A stretch of 64,000 bases of DNA from Pyruvatibacter sp. HU-CL02332 (GTDB lineage: Bacteria; Pseudomonadota; Alphaproteobacteria; CGMCC-115125), in assembly GCF_040362765.1 (NCBI RefSeq), contig NZ_BAABWK010000001.1:1527501-1591500 (forward strand). The letters are read 5' to 3'. A program made the position numbers and the translations under genes. Position 1 is the first letter of the stretch. Every line of letters begins with the position of its first letter. The notes below the pieces were generated by a model, which had not been told where the DNA came from, searched no databases, and saw only the letters and a program-made list of their open reading frames with translations. Of the stretch, positions 26,858 through 36,084 are shown one piece after another.

Positions 26858-26866
26858 GCAATCCAG

Positions 26867-29488
26867 ATGACCACGTCAGTTCCAGACCGCTACAACCCAA
26901 AGACATCAGAACCCAAATGGCAGCAGGCCTGGGACGAGCGGAATGTCTTCCAGACCCCGCCGACCGATGACGACCGCCCGAAATATTATGTGCTGGAGAT
27001 GTTCCCCTACCCGTCGGGCCGCATCCATATGGGGCACGTGCGCAACTACGCCATGGGAGATGTGGTGGCCCGCTACAAACGGGCGCGCGGTCATGCCGTG
27101 CTCCACCCCATGGGCTGGGACGCCTTTGGCATGCCGGCTGAAAATGCCGCCATGGAAAAAGGTGTCCACCCCAAAGGCTGGACCTACGACAACATCGCCG
27201 CCATGCGCGAGCAGCTCAAAGTCATCGGCCTCGCCATTGACTGGGAGCGCGAGTTCGCCACCTGCGACCCGGACTATTATCAGCACGAGCAGGCCCTTTT
27301 CCTGGACTTCCTGGATGCCGGCATTGTCGAGCGCCGCAAGTCCACCGTGAACTGGGACCCGGTCGACAACACGGTGCTGGCCAACGAACAGGTCATTGAC
27401 GGCAAAGGCTGGCGCTCAGGCGCACCGGTTGAGCGCCGCGAACTGACGCAGTGGTTCTTGAAGATCTCGGACTATTCCGACGAGTTGCTGGAAGGCCTCG
27501 ACACCCTGGGCAGGTGGCCGGAAAAAGTCCGGCTGATGCAGAAGAACTGGATCGGCAAGTCACAAGGTGCCCGCGTGTTCTTCCCGTTGTCGGGAAGTGG
27601 CGTGGACGCGGATGAAAAACTTGAAGTTTTCACAACCCGGCCGGACACCCTTTTTGGTGCTTCCTTCTGCGCCATTTCTCCGCAGCATCCACTTGCTGCA
27701 CGGCTGGCCGACGGCAACGCGCCGATAGCAGACTTCATTGCTGACTGCGCCAAGGTCGGCACCAGCGAAGAAGCCATTGAAAAGGCCGAGAAGCGCGGCA
27801 TCGATACTGGCCTTACAGCGCAGCATCCGTTTATCGACGGCAAGCAGCTGCCGGTCTACATCGCCAACTTCGTGCTGATGGAATATGGCACAGGCGCAAT
27901 CTTTGCCTGCCCTGCCCACGACCAGCGCGACCTGGACTTTGCCCGCAAATATGATTTGCCGGTGACAGCCGTCGTGGCGCCCAAGGATGCCGATGCGTCT
28001 GAGTTCGCCTCCACATTGGAAGCCGGCACCGAGGCCTATACGGGCGATGGCGTTGCCATCAACTCTGACTTTCTCGACGGGTTGGCTGTTGGCGAGGCAA
28101 AGGCCAAGGCAATTTCCGCCCTCGAAGACAAAGCACTGGGCGAAGGGACAACAAACTATCGCCTGCGCGACTGGGGCATTTCGCGGCAACGCTACTGGGG
28201 TTGCCCCATCCCGATCATCCATTGCGATGACTGCGGTGTGGTAGCTGTGCCCAAGGCAGACCTGCCGGTGACATTGCCCGAGGACGTGACCTTTGACGCC
28301 CCCGGCAATCCGCTGGACCGTCACGCCACCTGGAAAGACGTGGACTGCCCCACATGCGGCAAGGCCGCCCGTCGCGAGACGGACACGTTTGATACCTTCG
28401 TGGATTCATCCTGGTACTTTGCGCGCTTTACAGCACCCGACGCAGCCACACCGACAGATCGCGAAGCGGCCAACAAATGGCTGCCTGTTGATCAATACAT
28501 CGGTGGCATCGAGCACGCGATCTTGCACCTGCTCTATTCGCGCTTCTTTACCCGCGCGATGCAGAAGACCGGGCATGTGGATCTGGCTGAACCCTTCGCC
28601 GGGCTGTTCACCCAGGGCATGGTGAACCACGAGACCTACAAGTCCGCCGATGGCGCGTGGCTGTCACCTGCTGAAATCGATTTCAAGACAATTGATGGCG
28701 CCCGCACAGCAACCGCGCGCGAAACCGGCGACCCGGTCTCGATCGGCAGCGTTGAGAAAATGTCGAAGTCGAAGAAGAACACCATCGACCCGACCGACAT
28801 CATCAATGAATACGGTGCAGACACCGCCCGCTTCTTCATGCTGTCCGACAGCCCGCCCGAACGCGACGTTGAATGGACCGAAGCCGGTGTTGAAGGTGCG
28901 TGGCGTTTCACACAACGTCTCTGGCGCGCGGTAACGGGCAATGCCGCCGCGATGCCTGCACCTGAAACGCCCGCACCATCTGATTTTTCAGATGCAGCGC
29001 TGGTTCTGCGCAAGGAAACACACAAGGCCATTCAGGGCGTGACAGACGGGATCGACTCCTTCCGCTTCAACAGTGCGGTTGCCCGGCTCTATGAGTTGGT
29101 GAATGCGCTGTCGGGTTTCAAAATCGACGCGGACAATGCGGGTGACGGCTTTGCGGTGCGCGAAGCAAGTGAGACACTCGTCCAGCTCGCAGCTCCCATG
29201 ATCCCGCATCTTGCGGAAGAAGCGTGGGCGACCCTGGGCCATGAAACCCTGGTGGTCGATCTGCCCTGGCCGCAAGCAGACGACGCTTTGCTGGTGGAAG
29301 ACAGTGTGACCCTGGCTGTGCAGGTAAACGGCAAGCGCCGAGATGAACTGACAGTTGCGCGCGATGCTGATCAGCCTACTATCGAGAAGGCTGCGCTGGC
29401 GCTGGACAAGGTGCAAAAGGCGCTGGACGGCAAGCAGGTGCGCAAGGTCATTGTGGTGCCCGGGCGCATCGTCAACATCGTTGGATAA
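26867..29488 (+). CDS. leuS: Leucyl-tRNA synthetase
   Basis: An 873-residue class I synthetase charging tRNA-Leu. The HIGH motif is HMGH (54-57) in [20 protein letters not shown]. The KMSKS motif is at 631-635. A CP1 editing domain lies between ([22 protein letters not shown]), and zinc-like Cys pairs occur in HCDDCG and CPTCGK. Full length for the family. It begins a run leuS-lptE-holA with short gaps, the conserved alphaproteobacterial order. The weak ribosome site overlaps the tail of the terminator just upstream. Confidence 0.97.
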   Translation: MTTSVPDRYNPKTSEPKWQQAWDERNVFQTPPTDDDRPKYYVLEMFPYPSGRIHMGHVRNYAMGDVVARYKRARGHAVLHPMGWDAFGMPAENAAMEKGVHPKGWTYDNIAAMREQLKVIGLAIDWEREFATCDPDYYQHEQALFLDFLDAGIVERRKSTVNWDPVDNTVLANEQVIDGKGWRSGAPVERRELTQWFLKISDYSDELLEGLDTLGRWPEKVRLMQKNWIGKSQGARVFFPLSGSGVDADEKLEVFTTRPDTLFGASFCAISPQHPLAARLADGNAPIADFIADCAKVGTSEEAIEKAEKRGIDTGLTAQHPFIDGKQLPVYIANFVLMEYGTGAIFACPAHDQRDLDFARKYDLPVTAVVAPKDADASEFASTLEAGTEAYTGDGVAINSDFLDGLAVGEAKAKAISALEDKALGEGTTNYRLRDWGISRQRYWGCPIPIIHCDDCGVVAVPKADLPVTLPEDVTFDAPGNPLDRHATWKDVDCPTCGKAARRETDTFDTFVDSSWYFARFTAPDAATPTDREAANKWLPVDQYIGGIEHAILHLLYSRFFTRAMQKTGHVDLAEPFAGLFTQGMVNHETYKSADGAWLSPAEIDFKTIDGARTATARETGDPVSIGSVEKMSKSKKNTIDPTDIINEYGADTARFFMLSDSPPERDVEWTEAGVEGAWRFTQRLWRAVTGNAAAMPAPETPAPSDFSDAALVLRKETHKAIQGVTDGIDSFRFNSAVARLYELVNALSGFKIDADNAGDGFAVREASETLVQLAAPMIPHLAEEAWATLGHETLVVDLPWPQADDALLVEDSVTLAVQVNGKRRDELTVARDADQPTIEKAALALDKVQKALDGKQVRKVIVVPGRIVNIVG

Positions 29489-29492
29489 TCAA

Positions 29493-30200
29493 ATGCAGGT
29501 AGCAGGGGTCGGCATGGGCGTGAAGGCGGTAGCAGTTGGACTGGGTCTGGCGCTGGTTTTGGCGGCCTGCAGTTTCCGGCCTCTCTATGGCACCAGCAAT
29601 GAAGGCAACGCGGCACGCATTGGCAGTGAAACCATCGCGATTGGGCCGATTGGAGATGATCGCGTCGGTCAGCAGTTGCGCAACGGCCTCATCAACCGCC
29701 TGACGCCGCGCGGCCAGCCCGCCTTTCCCGCCTATCAGCTTGATGTGACCATCACCGATTCACTGGGGGACTTGCTGGTACAGGAAGATTCAACCGTTCT
29801 GCGCCGCAACTACAAACTGACGGCGTCCTACCGCCTTGTTGAACTGGCGACCGGTGATCCGCTGCACAGTTCCACGGTAAGCCGTACGGCATCGCTGAAT
29901 CGGTCAGATTCCGAATACGCCAACGTCATTGCGCAACGCGATGCAGAAGAACGCGCGGCGGAGGCGGTCGCGGACGTTCTGGCACAGCGTCTTGGCATTG
30001 AGCTCGCGCGCCTGGCCTCGCCAAAGGAGCGCCGTCGGGCAGCCATCGCGGAAGCCGCGAAAATTGCAGCCGCCAAGGTAGACCGGACCTATCCGCCCGA
30101 ACCTTTGGACTCTCCCCTCTCACCGCCGCCAGCGGATGACGACGAAGATGAAGCCGAAGCGCGCTTCCCGGCACCCGTTGCTGTGCAGCCGGGCGAGTAG
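29493..30200 (+). CDS. lptE: LPS-assembly lipoprotein LptE
   Basis: A 235-residue outer-membrane lipoprotein that plugs LptD in lipopolysaccharide export. The lipobox is LAAC, followed by FRPLYG, the typical start of mature LptE. The middle matches the family (LRRNYKLTASYRLVELATGDPL; SEYANVIAQRDAEERAAEAVADVLAQRL). The C-terminal 60 residues are an Ala/Pro/Asp extension beyond the fold. Met8 (29514, preceded by AGGGG) gives a shorter, more typical signal peptide and is a possible alternative start. It begins 4 bp after the leuS stop. Confidence 0.88.
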   Translation: MQVAGVGMGVKAVAVGLGLALVLAACSFRPLYGTSNEGNAARIGSETIAIGPIGDDRVGQQLRNGLINRLTPRGQPAFPAYQLDVTITDSLGDLLVQEDSTVLRRNYKLTASYRLVELATGDPLHSSTVSRTASLNRSDSEYANVIAQRDAEERAAEAVADVLAQRLGIELARLASPKERRRAAIAEAAKIAAAKVDRTYPPEPLDSPLSPPPADDDEDEAEARFPAPVAVQPGE

Positions 30201-30251
30201 CCCCGCACCCTTGGTTGCCCCCACGCCCCTAGGTAGAAGGTGCACTAGCAG

Positions 30252-31280
30252 GTGAAGCTCAAAGCCTCCGAGATAGAGCGTTTCATCAAGACGCCACCGG
30301 ACAATGTGCGCGCCGCCCTTATCTATGGACCAGATCTGGGCCTGGTGCGCGAGCGCGCAAAAACCCTTCTCAATGCCCTGACCGACACACCGGATGATCC
30401 CTTCAGTGTCGCTGACCTTGAAGAGCAGGCCCTCAAGGGGGACCCCGCGCGACTGGCCGATGAGGCGGGTGCTGTTGCGATGTTCGGCGGACGCCGTGTG
30501 GTGCGTGTGCGCGATGCGGGCGAAGCCGCCGCCAAGTCGCTGGCCGGATATCTCGACCAGCCCGGCGATGGGTTTGTCATTCTGGAAGCCGGCGAACTGA
30601 CACCGCGGTCAGCGCTGCGCAAACTGGCTGAGTCCTCCAAGGAAGCAGCCGCCCTGCCCTGCTACGCCGACACGGCAGAAAATCTCGAGCGTCTGGCCCA
30701 GGGCATGTTTCGTGAAGCCGGTCTCGACGCCGACCATGCCGTCCTCACCACATTGGTGGAACAGCTGGGGGCAGACCGGCAGCTGTCGCGCAACGAGATT
30801 GAAAAACTCATTCTCTACAAGGGCGGCGAAAGCCCGGTCACGCTGGAGGATATCGAAGCCAGTGTCGGGGGGGCCGACGCCCGCGGCCTTGATGATGCGG
30901 TGGATGCGGCCGCCAGCGGCGACATGCAGGCTTTCGATACAAGTTTCGCCAAGCTGATTGAAAGTGGCGTGGCACCGGAGCGAATGATCCGTACACTGAC
31001 GATGCATCTGCAGCGCCTGCATCTGGTGCTCGGCCGTGTTGAACGCGGTGGACGACTGGACGAAATTTTGCGGTCCTTGCGCCCGCCCCTGCATTTCTCC
31101 CGGCAACCGGCCATGCGACGCCAATGTGCAGTCTGGTCCCGTCGTCGCCTCGATGGCGCGCTGGCCATGCTGGCGGATGCCGAAGCAAATTGCCGGGGCG
31201 CCGGCGCGCTGACAGAGCCGGTCGTCGCCCGCGCCATGATGAGCATCGCCCGCGCGGCAGCAGCAGGCCGACGAGGCTGA
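30252..31280 (+). CDS. holA: DNA polymerase III delta subunit HolA
   Basis: A 342-residue clamp-loader delta subunit, which opens the beta sliding clamp. The N-terminal AAA+-like part has AALIYGPDLGLVRERA; later come DAVLTTLVEQLGADRQLSRNEIEKLILYKG and the C-terminal collar helices. The start codon is GTG at 30252. The gene follows leuS-lptE. Its last 40 bp are repeated imperfectly directly after the stop (see the repeat at 31241-31320). Conserved linkage with lptE and leuS supports the call. Confidence 0.9.
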   Translation: MKLKASEIERFIKTPPDNVRAALIYGPDLGLVRERAKTLLNALTDTPDDPFSVADLEEQALKGDPARLADEAGAVAMFGGRRVVRVRDAGEAAAKSLAGYLDQPGDGFVILEAGELTPRSALRKLAESSKEAAALPCYADTAENLERLAQGMFREAGLDADHAVLTTLVEQLGADRQLSRNEIEKLILYKGGESPVTLEDIEASVGGADARGLDDAVDAAASGDMQAFDTSFAKLIESGVAPERMIRTLTMHLQRLHLVLGRVERGGRLDEILRSLRPPLHFSRQPAMRRQCAVWSRRRLDGALAMLADAEANCRGAGALTEPVVARAMMSIARAAAAGRRG

Positions 31281-31320
31281 GTGCATCGCCCGCACGGCAG
31301 CAACAAGCCGCCGACGCTTA
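31241..31320 (+). repeat. 40-bp imperfect tandem duplication across the holA stop
   Basis: 31241-31280 and 31281-31320 match at 33 of 40 positions, and a third partial copy (TGCATCG) begins at 31322. The first copy encodes the last residues of HolA; the second lies past the stop. Confidence 0.75.
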
Positions 31321-31333
31321 ATGCATCGGCGGC
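31307..31333. terminator. GC-rich hairpin between convergent holA and parB
   Basis: An 8-bp stem GCCGCCGA/TCGGCGGC with an 11-nt loop and no strong T run. It may serve as a weak transcript end for holA or parB. Confidence 0.35.
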
Positions 31334-31384
31334 CCTGAAAGCAGCAATTAAATTGTCAGTTGGACAGCCGCAGAAAGAAGACGG

Positions 31385-32281
31385 CTAGATCTTGCCATTT
31401 GCCAGACGACGGCAGATCTCATCGAGCTGCTCCAGCGTCTTGTAATTGATCAGCACCTTGCCGCCCGCATCGCCCTTGTGGTCAATCGAGACGGTGAGCC
31501 CCAGAGATTCTGCAATATTGCGCTCAAGGGATTTCGTGTCAGCGTCTTTCTCGGCAGAAACACTGGCTTTCTTGGCTTTGGCGGCCTTGAACGGCTTCTT
31601 GCCCAGCGCTTCAGCTTCACGCACCGACAGACCATCAGCAATGATCTGCTTGGCCAGCGCCACCGCATCATCGTGACCCATGATCGCGCGGGCATGGCCC
31701 GCACTCAGATCACCGGCTGCAAGAAAGCCTCGCACCTTTTTGGGCAGCGAACGCAGACGCAATGTATTGGCAACATGGCTGCGGCTCTTGCCGATGAGTT
31801 TGGAGACGTCCGCCTGCGTGTAGCTGAACTCCTCCATCAGCCGGTCATAGCCGTCGGCTTCTTCAATCGGATTGAGGTCGGCACGCTGGACGTTTTCGAT
31901 GATCGCAATTTCGAGGGTCTCGGCATCGCTGAGATCACGAACCACCACCGGTACGCGATCAAGCTTCGCAGCCTGGGCAGCACGCCAGCGACGTTCACCG
32001 GCAACAATCTCGAATGAGTTCGTCGCGCCTGAAACCGGCCGCACCACGATGGGCTGAATGACACCCTTCTCGGCAACGGATGCCGTCAGGTCAGCCAGAT
32101 CTTCCTTCGTGAAATCTCGGCGCGGCTGATACGGATTGGCCTTCAAAAATTCGATCGGCACCGTGTTGGGGCTGATGGTCGCTGCGGGCTGACCGGCACG
32201 CTTGGCCGCAGGCGCATCGTCTCCGATCAGAGCCGCAAGCCCACGTCCCAGTCCGCGTCGTTTTCCCTCGTCTGCCGCCAT
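31385..32281 (-). CDS. parB: Chromosome partitioning protein ParB
   Basis: A 298-residue ParB CTPase that binds parS and spreads to form the partition complex. The N-terminal CTP-binding domain has ANPYQPRRDF, GVIQPIVVRPV and the signature GERRWRAAQ and ENVQRADLNPIEEA. The helix-turn-helix is about residues 160-190 (TQADVSKLIGKSRSHVANTLRL), and the C-terminal dimerisation domain begins near 240. Two perfect parS sites lie upstream (33891, 35976). parA precedes it on the same strand. Confidence 0.97.
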   Translation of the reverse strand: MAADEGKRRGLGRGLAALIGDDAPAAKRAGQPAATISPNTVPIEFLKANPYQPRRDFTKEDLADLTASVAEKGVIQPIVVRPVSGATNSFEIVAGERRWRAAQAAKLDRVPVVVRDLSDAETLEIAIIENVQRADLNPIEEADGYDRLMEEFSYTQADVSKLIGKSRSHVANTLRLRSLPKKVRGFLAAGDLSAGHARAIMGHDDAVALAKQIIADGLSVREAEALGKKPFKAAKAKKASVSAEKDADTKSLERNIAESLGLTVSIDHKGDAGGKVLINYKTLEQLDEICRRLANGKI

Positions 32282-32395
32282 TTTTTCGTATCCTTAAGTC
32301 GCTGCGATCTTGGCCTGAGCACAGGTATGGCCTGGCCCTACTTTGCTGTCGCCTGCTTATGTTTCGGTCTCAGGTTCCGGTGCCGGGTCGCCCTT

Positions 32396-33304
32396 TCAGG
32401 CGGCGGCGTGCTTGATGTCACGCTCACGCTGAATGAGCTCGGAAGCCAGTTTCATGTAGGCTTTGGAGCCAGCACATTTGTAGTCATAGACAAGTGCCGG
32501 TTTGCCAAAACTCGGCGCCTCGGAGATGCGCACATTGCGCGGGATCACCGTGCGGTAAACTTTGTCGCCCATATATTCGCGCACATCGGCGGCCACCTGA
32601 TCAGACAGATTGTTCCGCTTGTCGAACATGGTGAGGACGATGCCCTGAATCTCAAGATCAGGATTGAGACTTGTGCGCACCCGCTCGACCGTGTGGAGCA
32701 GCTGGCTCAGACCTTCGAGGGCAAAGAACTCACATTGCAGCGGAACCAGAATGGCGTCGGCTGCGACCATGGCATTGATGGTCAGCAGATTGAGCGACGG
32801 CGGACAATCCACCAATACATAAGAGTAAGCGCGGCCTGCTTCAGATGACGTGAAAGCATCAAGCGCGTTGTCGAGGCGATGTGAGCGCTGCTCGAAATCA
32901 GCCAGCTCAAGTTCTGCACCCAGCAGATCCATGGAGGAGGCAACGAGTGACAGACCCGGAACGGTTGTCTCGATCGTGGCGTCTTTGATTTCAGCCTCGC
33001 CGATCAACACCTCATAGGCCGTCACCGGGCGGCTGTTGCGATCAACGCCAAGACCGGTTGATGCATTGCCCTGGGGATCAAGATCGACAACCAGCACCCG
33101 TTCGCCGACAGCGGCCAGCGCGGTGCCCAGATTGATGGCTGTCGTGGTCTTGCCGACGCCGCCTTTCTGGTTGGCCAGAACAAGCACACGGGGCTGCCCT
33201 GGCTGGACCGCAGCGCGGATCGCGGACAGGTCAATTGGGGTATTGTCAGACTGGCCTGCAGCAGGTGCTGAAATCTGATCAGTTGGCTCTTTCGGCGCGG
33301 ACAC
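32396..33304 (-). CDS. parA: Chromosome partitioning ATPase ParA
   Basis: A 302-residue ParA/Soj-type ATPase with the deviant Walker A KGGVGKTTTAINLG (about residues 48-61) and the Walker B region VLVVDLDPQGN. It drives origin segregation with ParB. GTG at 33304 is chosen as start because GGAGGAG stands 6 nt before it; the longer ATG-started reading from 33337 adds residues encoded antisense to nothing useful. The gene starts inside the 3' end of rsmG (26 bp overlap), so translation is probably coupled. Confidence 0.95.
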   Translation of the reverse strand: MSAPKEPTDQISAPAAGQSDNTPIDLSAIRAAVQPGQPRVLVLANQKGGVGKTTTAINLGTALAAVGERVLVVDLDPQGNASTGLGVDRNSRPVTAYEVLIGEAEIKDATIETTVPGLSLVASSMDLLGAELELADFEQRSHRLDNALDAFTSSEAGRAYSYVLVDCPPSLNLLTINAMVAADAILVPLQCEFFALEGLSQLLHTVERVRTSLNPDLEIQGIVLTMFDKRNNLSDQVAADVREYMGDKVYRTVIPRNVRISEAPSFGKPALVYDYKCAGSKAYMKLASELIQRERDIKHAAA

Positions 33305-33941
33305 GGGCAAGCTCCTCCAGCTTGAGTATGACCCCATCCCCGGCAGTAATACTTGGGGCTTGAGAGGCCTTGATCGTCCAACATTTTGCGGCTTCGGTCA
33401 ATTCCAACACTACATCTCGTCCCTTCATAAAGAGACCAGTGGAATCCTGTGACCAAAAGGGCGCAATCATTTCGAGCAGTTTTGGCAGTGGCGCTACCGC
33501 CCTGGCCGAGATCACGTCCGGGTAGCGGCCCACCTTTTCGACCACACTTTCAGCCGCCTTTTCAACCCGCATTGGCAGCACCCGAACAGGTGCTTTCGTC
33601 TGTGCAATGACGGTCTGCAGGAAGGCACATTTGCGGGTGTCGCTTTCGATCAGAACAACTTCCGCACCCGGATGAGTTTCCATCATCATGATGCCCATCA
33701 CGAGACCCGGAAAGCCGGCCCCGCTGCCAACGTCGAGCCACAGCTTGATGTCGTCAGGGGCGTGGGCGAGCAGCTGGGCTGAATCCGCGAAGTGCCGCTC
33801 CCATGCCGTGTCCACTGTGGAGGGTGCCACGAGGTTGATGGACGCCTGCCATTTGACGAGCAGTGCCTGATAGGTCTCAAGCCTCTCCCGTGTTTCACGT
33901 GAAACAGCGGCCAGGCCGGAAAGGGATTCTACGTCAGTCAC
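33279..33941 (-). CDS. rsmG: 16S rRNA (guanine527-N7)-methyltransferase RsmG
   Basis: A 220-residue SAM-dependent methyltransferase (GidB) that modifies G527 of 16S rRNA. Motifs: KWQASINLVAPST, the SAM motif LDVGSGAGFPGLV and ESDTRKCAFLQTV. GTG at 33941 is preferred because AAGG lies 7 nt upstream; an in-frame GTG at 33959 has none. The VSRET residues near the start are encoded by a perfect parS site (33891-33906). It follows mnmG and overlaps parA, all on the minus strand. Confidence 0.93.
   Translation of the reverse strand: MTDVESLSGLAAVSRETRERLETYQALLVKWQASINLVAPSTVDTAWERHFADSAQLLAHAPDDIKLWLDVGSGAGFPGLVMGIMMMETHPGAEVVLIESDTRKCAFLQTVIAQTKAPVRVLPMRVEKAAESVVEKVGRYPDVISARAVAPLPKLLEMIAPFWSQDSTGLFMKGRDVVLELTEAAKCWTIKASQAPSITAGDGVILKLEELARVRAERAN
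33891..33906. promoter_or_regulatory. parS site inside rsmG
   Basis: TGTTTCACGTGAAACA is a perfect 16-bp parS palindrome, the ParB binding sequence. It encodes Val-Ser-Arg-Glu-Thr in rsmG, a motif known to carry parS in other bacteria. Confidence 0.93.
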
Positions 33942-33951
33942 TTGCAGACCT

Positions 33952-33960
33952 TTATCCACA
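33952..33960 (+). promoter_or_regulatory. Perfect DnaA box between mnmG and rsmG
   Basis: TTATCCACA matches the R-type DnaA box exactly. It lies 45 bp from the parS site in rsmG and just upstream of the rsmG start. Confidence 0.6.
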
Positions 33961-33980
33961 GGAAATGCCCCGGCGGGGGA

Positions 33981-35888
33981 TTATTCCGCTGCAACGCCCG
34001 AGCCAGCCGGCCGGGACCGCAGATGCATCAGCAATGCTGTGATGCCCGCCGCCGTAACACCCTCAACCCGGGCAGCCTGCCCAAGGGTTGCCGGCTGCAC
34101 CCGTGTCAGCCTCTGCTGGCACTCAATCGAAAGGCCGGGAACCGTGGTGTAATCAAGGCCTGCGGGCAATCGCACATTCTCGTCGCGTTCAAAGGCTTTG
34201 ATGTCTGAGGCCTGCCGCTCGAGATAGACCGCATAGCCGCCCTCAATTTCCATCTGCGATGCCACAGCCGGATCTATCCCCTGCAGCTCAGGCCAGACAC
34301 GGCCAAGCCAGGCCATATCCACTTCCTTGTACCGCAGCATCTCAAAGGCAGTGCGTCGGACACCATCCTGATTGATCTTCAGCCCATGCTCCGCTGCTTC
34401 CCGCGGGATCATTGTCAGGGCTTCCAGACGGGCACGCGTGGCATCAAGGGCGGCACGCTTATGGGCAAAGTGATGCGCCCGCTCAGACCCGACGCAGCCA
34501 AGGGCGACGCCCTGCTCCGTCAGGCGTTGATCTGCGTTATCCGCCCGCAGGCTCAGCCGATATTCGGCCCGGCTGGTAAACATCCGATAGGGCTCGCTGA
34601 CACCCCGCGTCACCAGATCATCAATCATGACGCCGATATAGGAATTGGAGCGCTCAAAGCTGATGGCCTCACCACCACTGGCAAGACGCGCCGCATTGAG
34701 ACCCGCAACCAGCCCCTGCGCGGCTGCTTCCTCATACCCGGTGGTGCCGTTGATCTGGCCTGCCAGAAACAGTCCCGGTACCGATTTGACGGCCAATCCG
34801 GCTGACAGTTCACGGGGGTCCACATAGTCATATTCAATGGCATAGCCCGGCTGGATCATCCGGGCTTCTTCAAGCCCGGGAATGGTGGTCAGCATCGCAA
34901 GCTGCACGTCTTCCGGCAGCGATGTCGAAATGCCATTGGGATAGACCGTATGGTCATCCAGACCTTCAGGCTCCAGGAAGATCTGGTGTCGGTCTTTCTC
35001 GGCAAAGCGGACCACCTTGTCCTCTACTGACGGGCAGTATCGCGGGCCGGTGCCCTCAATCTGGCCGGAGTAAAGCGGCGCACGATCCAGATTGGCGCGA
35101 ATGATCTCGTGGGTGGCTTCCGTGGTGCCGGTGACATAGCAGCTGATCTGCTGCTGGGTGATTTCCGTCGTCAGCGACGAAAACGGCTCTGGCGGCACAT
35201 CACCCTTTTGTTCCGGAAGCGATTCCCACCTTATGGTCCGCCCGTCCAACCGGGGTGGGGTGCCAGTCTTGAGTCGGCCCAGATTGAGTTCAAAACGGTC
35301 AAGCGTTTCCGCCAGACCAATGGCAGGCGCGTCACCGATGCGCCCCCCGGACGATTTGACCTGACCCATATGAATGATGCCGCGCAGGAAGGTCCCGGTG
35401 GTCAGAACCACCCCTGCCCCGTGCAAGCGGCGGCCATCATCCAGAACAACGCCGGACACCGTCCGGTCCGTCACAATGAGGTCTTCCACCGGCGCTTCTA
35501 CAACGCTGAGATTATCGGTCTCACCGATGGCCTGCTGCATGGCGTTTCGATACAGCGCCCGATCCGCCTGGGCACGCGGCCCCCGCACCGCTGGACCCTT
35601 GCGCCGGTTCAGCATCCGGAACTGAATGCCGCCCTTGTCAGCCACCTGCCCCATCAGACCATCCAGAGCATCGATCTCCCGGACCAGATGCCCCTTGCCG
35701 ATACCGCCAATGGCCGGATTGCAGGACATCTCACCGATGCGGTCCGCCCGATGGGTCACCAGCACCGTCTGCGCGCCCATGCGGGCAGCGGCAGCGGCAG
35801 CTTCACAGCCCGCATGACCGCCCCCAATGACGATCACGTCAAAGCGGGCGCCGTCAGCAGGCGCGATGATATTGGGCATCAGGGTCAT
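33981..35888 (-). CDS. mnmG: tRNA uridine 5-carboxymethylaminomethyl modification enzyme MnmG
   Basis: A 635-residue FAD protein (GidA) that with MnmE modifies U34 of several tRNAs. The FAD-binding motif [21 protein letters not shown] is at about 18-38. Other family blocks: [23 protein letters not shown] (Cys-containing) and [15 protein letters not shown]. Its partner mnmE lies upstream on the same strand, separated by the parS/DnaA/TTAA region. Full length for the family. No strong ribosome site is visible before Met1; Met4 is an alternative. Confidence 0.96.
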   Translation of the reverse strand: MTLMPNIIAPADGARFDVIVIGGGHAGCEAAAAAARMGAQTVLVTHRADRIGEMSCNPAIGGIGKGHLVREIDALDGLMGQVADKGGIQFRMLNRRKGPAVRGPRAQADRALYRNAMQQAIGETDNLSVVEAPVEDLIVTDRTVSGVVLDDGRRLHGAGVVLTTGTFLRGIIHMGQVKSSGGRIGDAPAIGLAETLDRFELNLGRLKTGTPPRLDGRTIRWESLPEQKGDVPPEPFSSLTTEITQQQISCYVTGTTEATHEIIRANLDRAPLYSGQIEGTGPRYCPSVEDKVVRFAEKDRHQIFLEPEGLDDHTVYPNGISTSLPEDVQLAMLTTIPGLEEARMIQPGYAIEYDYVDPRELSAGLAVKSVPGLFLAGQINGTTGYEEAAAQGLVAGLNAARLASGGEAISFERSNSYIGVMIDDLVTRGVSEPYRMFTSRAEYRLSLRADNADQRLTEQGVALGCVGSERAHHFAHKRAALDATRARLEALTMIPREAAEHGLKINQDGVRRTAFEMLRYKEVDMAWLGRVWPELQGIDPAVASQMEIEGGYAVYLERQASDIKAFERDENVRLPAGLDYTTVPGLSIECQQRLTRVQPATLGQAARVEGVTAAGITALLMHLRSRPAGSGVAAE

Positions 35889-35951
35889 GGGAGCGGTGCA
35901 TAGCGCAATAGGGCGGCAAACTAAAGGACGCAGACAGGGGAAAAGCCATCT

Positions 35952-35960
35952 TTATCCACA
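35952..35960 (+). promoter_or_regulatory. Perfect DnaA box upstream of mnmG
   Basis: TTATCCACA, 15 bp from the parS site at 35976, in the mnmE-mnmG gap. Confidence 0.6.
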
Positions 35961-35975
35961 GCTTTGGACTCCATT

Positions 35976-35991
35976 TGTTTCACGTGAAACA
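35976..35991. promoter_or_regulatory. parS site in the mnmE-mnmG gap
   Basis: TGTTTCACGTGAAACA, a second perfect ParB-binding palindrome, in non-coding DNA about 2.1 kb from the first. Confidence 0.95.
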
Positions 35992-36047
35992 TTGAGGCCC
36001 TGTTGCTGTGAATCATCGGCGGTTCCCCATGAAACACCTGTGGGGGG

Positions 36048-36083
36048 TTAATGCCGCGTTAACACCGGTTAACAGGTCTTAAC
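36048..36083 (+). promoter_or_regulatory. Four phased TTAA blocks including a CtrA-type full site
   Basis: TTAA occurs at 36048, 36059, 36069 and 36079. The first pair is TTAA-N7-TTAAC, the CtrA consensus; the next pairs have 6-bp spacers. Three blocks read TTAAC. They lie at the 3' end of mnmE, in the leader of mnmG. Confidence 0.5.
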
Positions 36084-36084
36084 G

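Noticed and set aside
35109-35903. A 264-codon plus-strand frame
   Set aside because: Antisense to mnmG, which is unambiguous on the minus strand.
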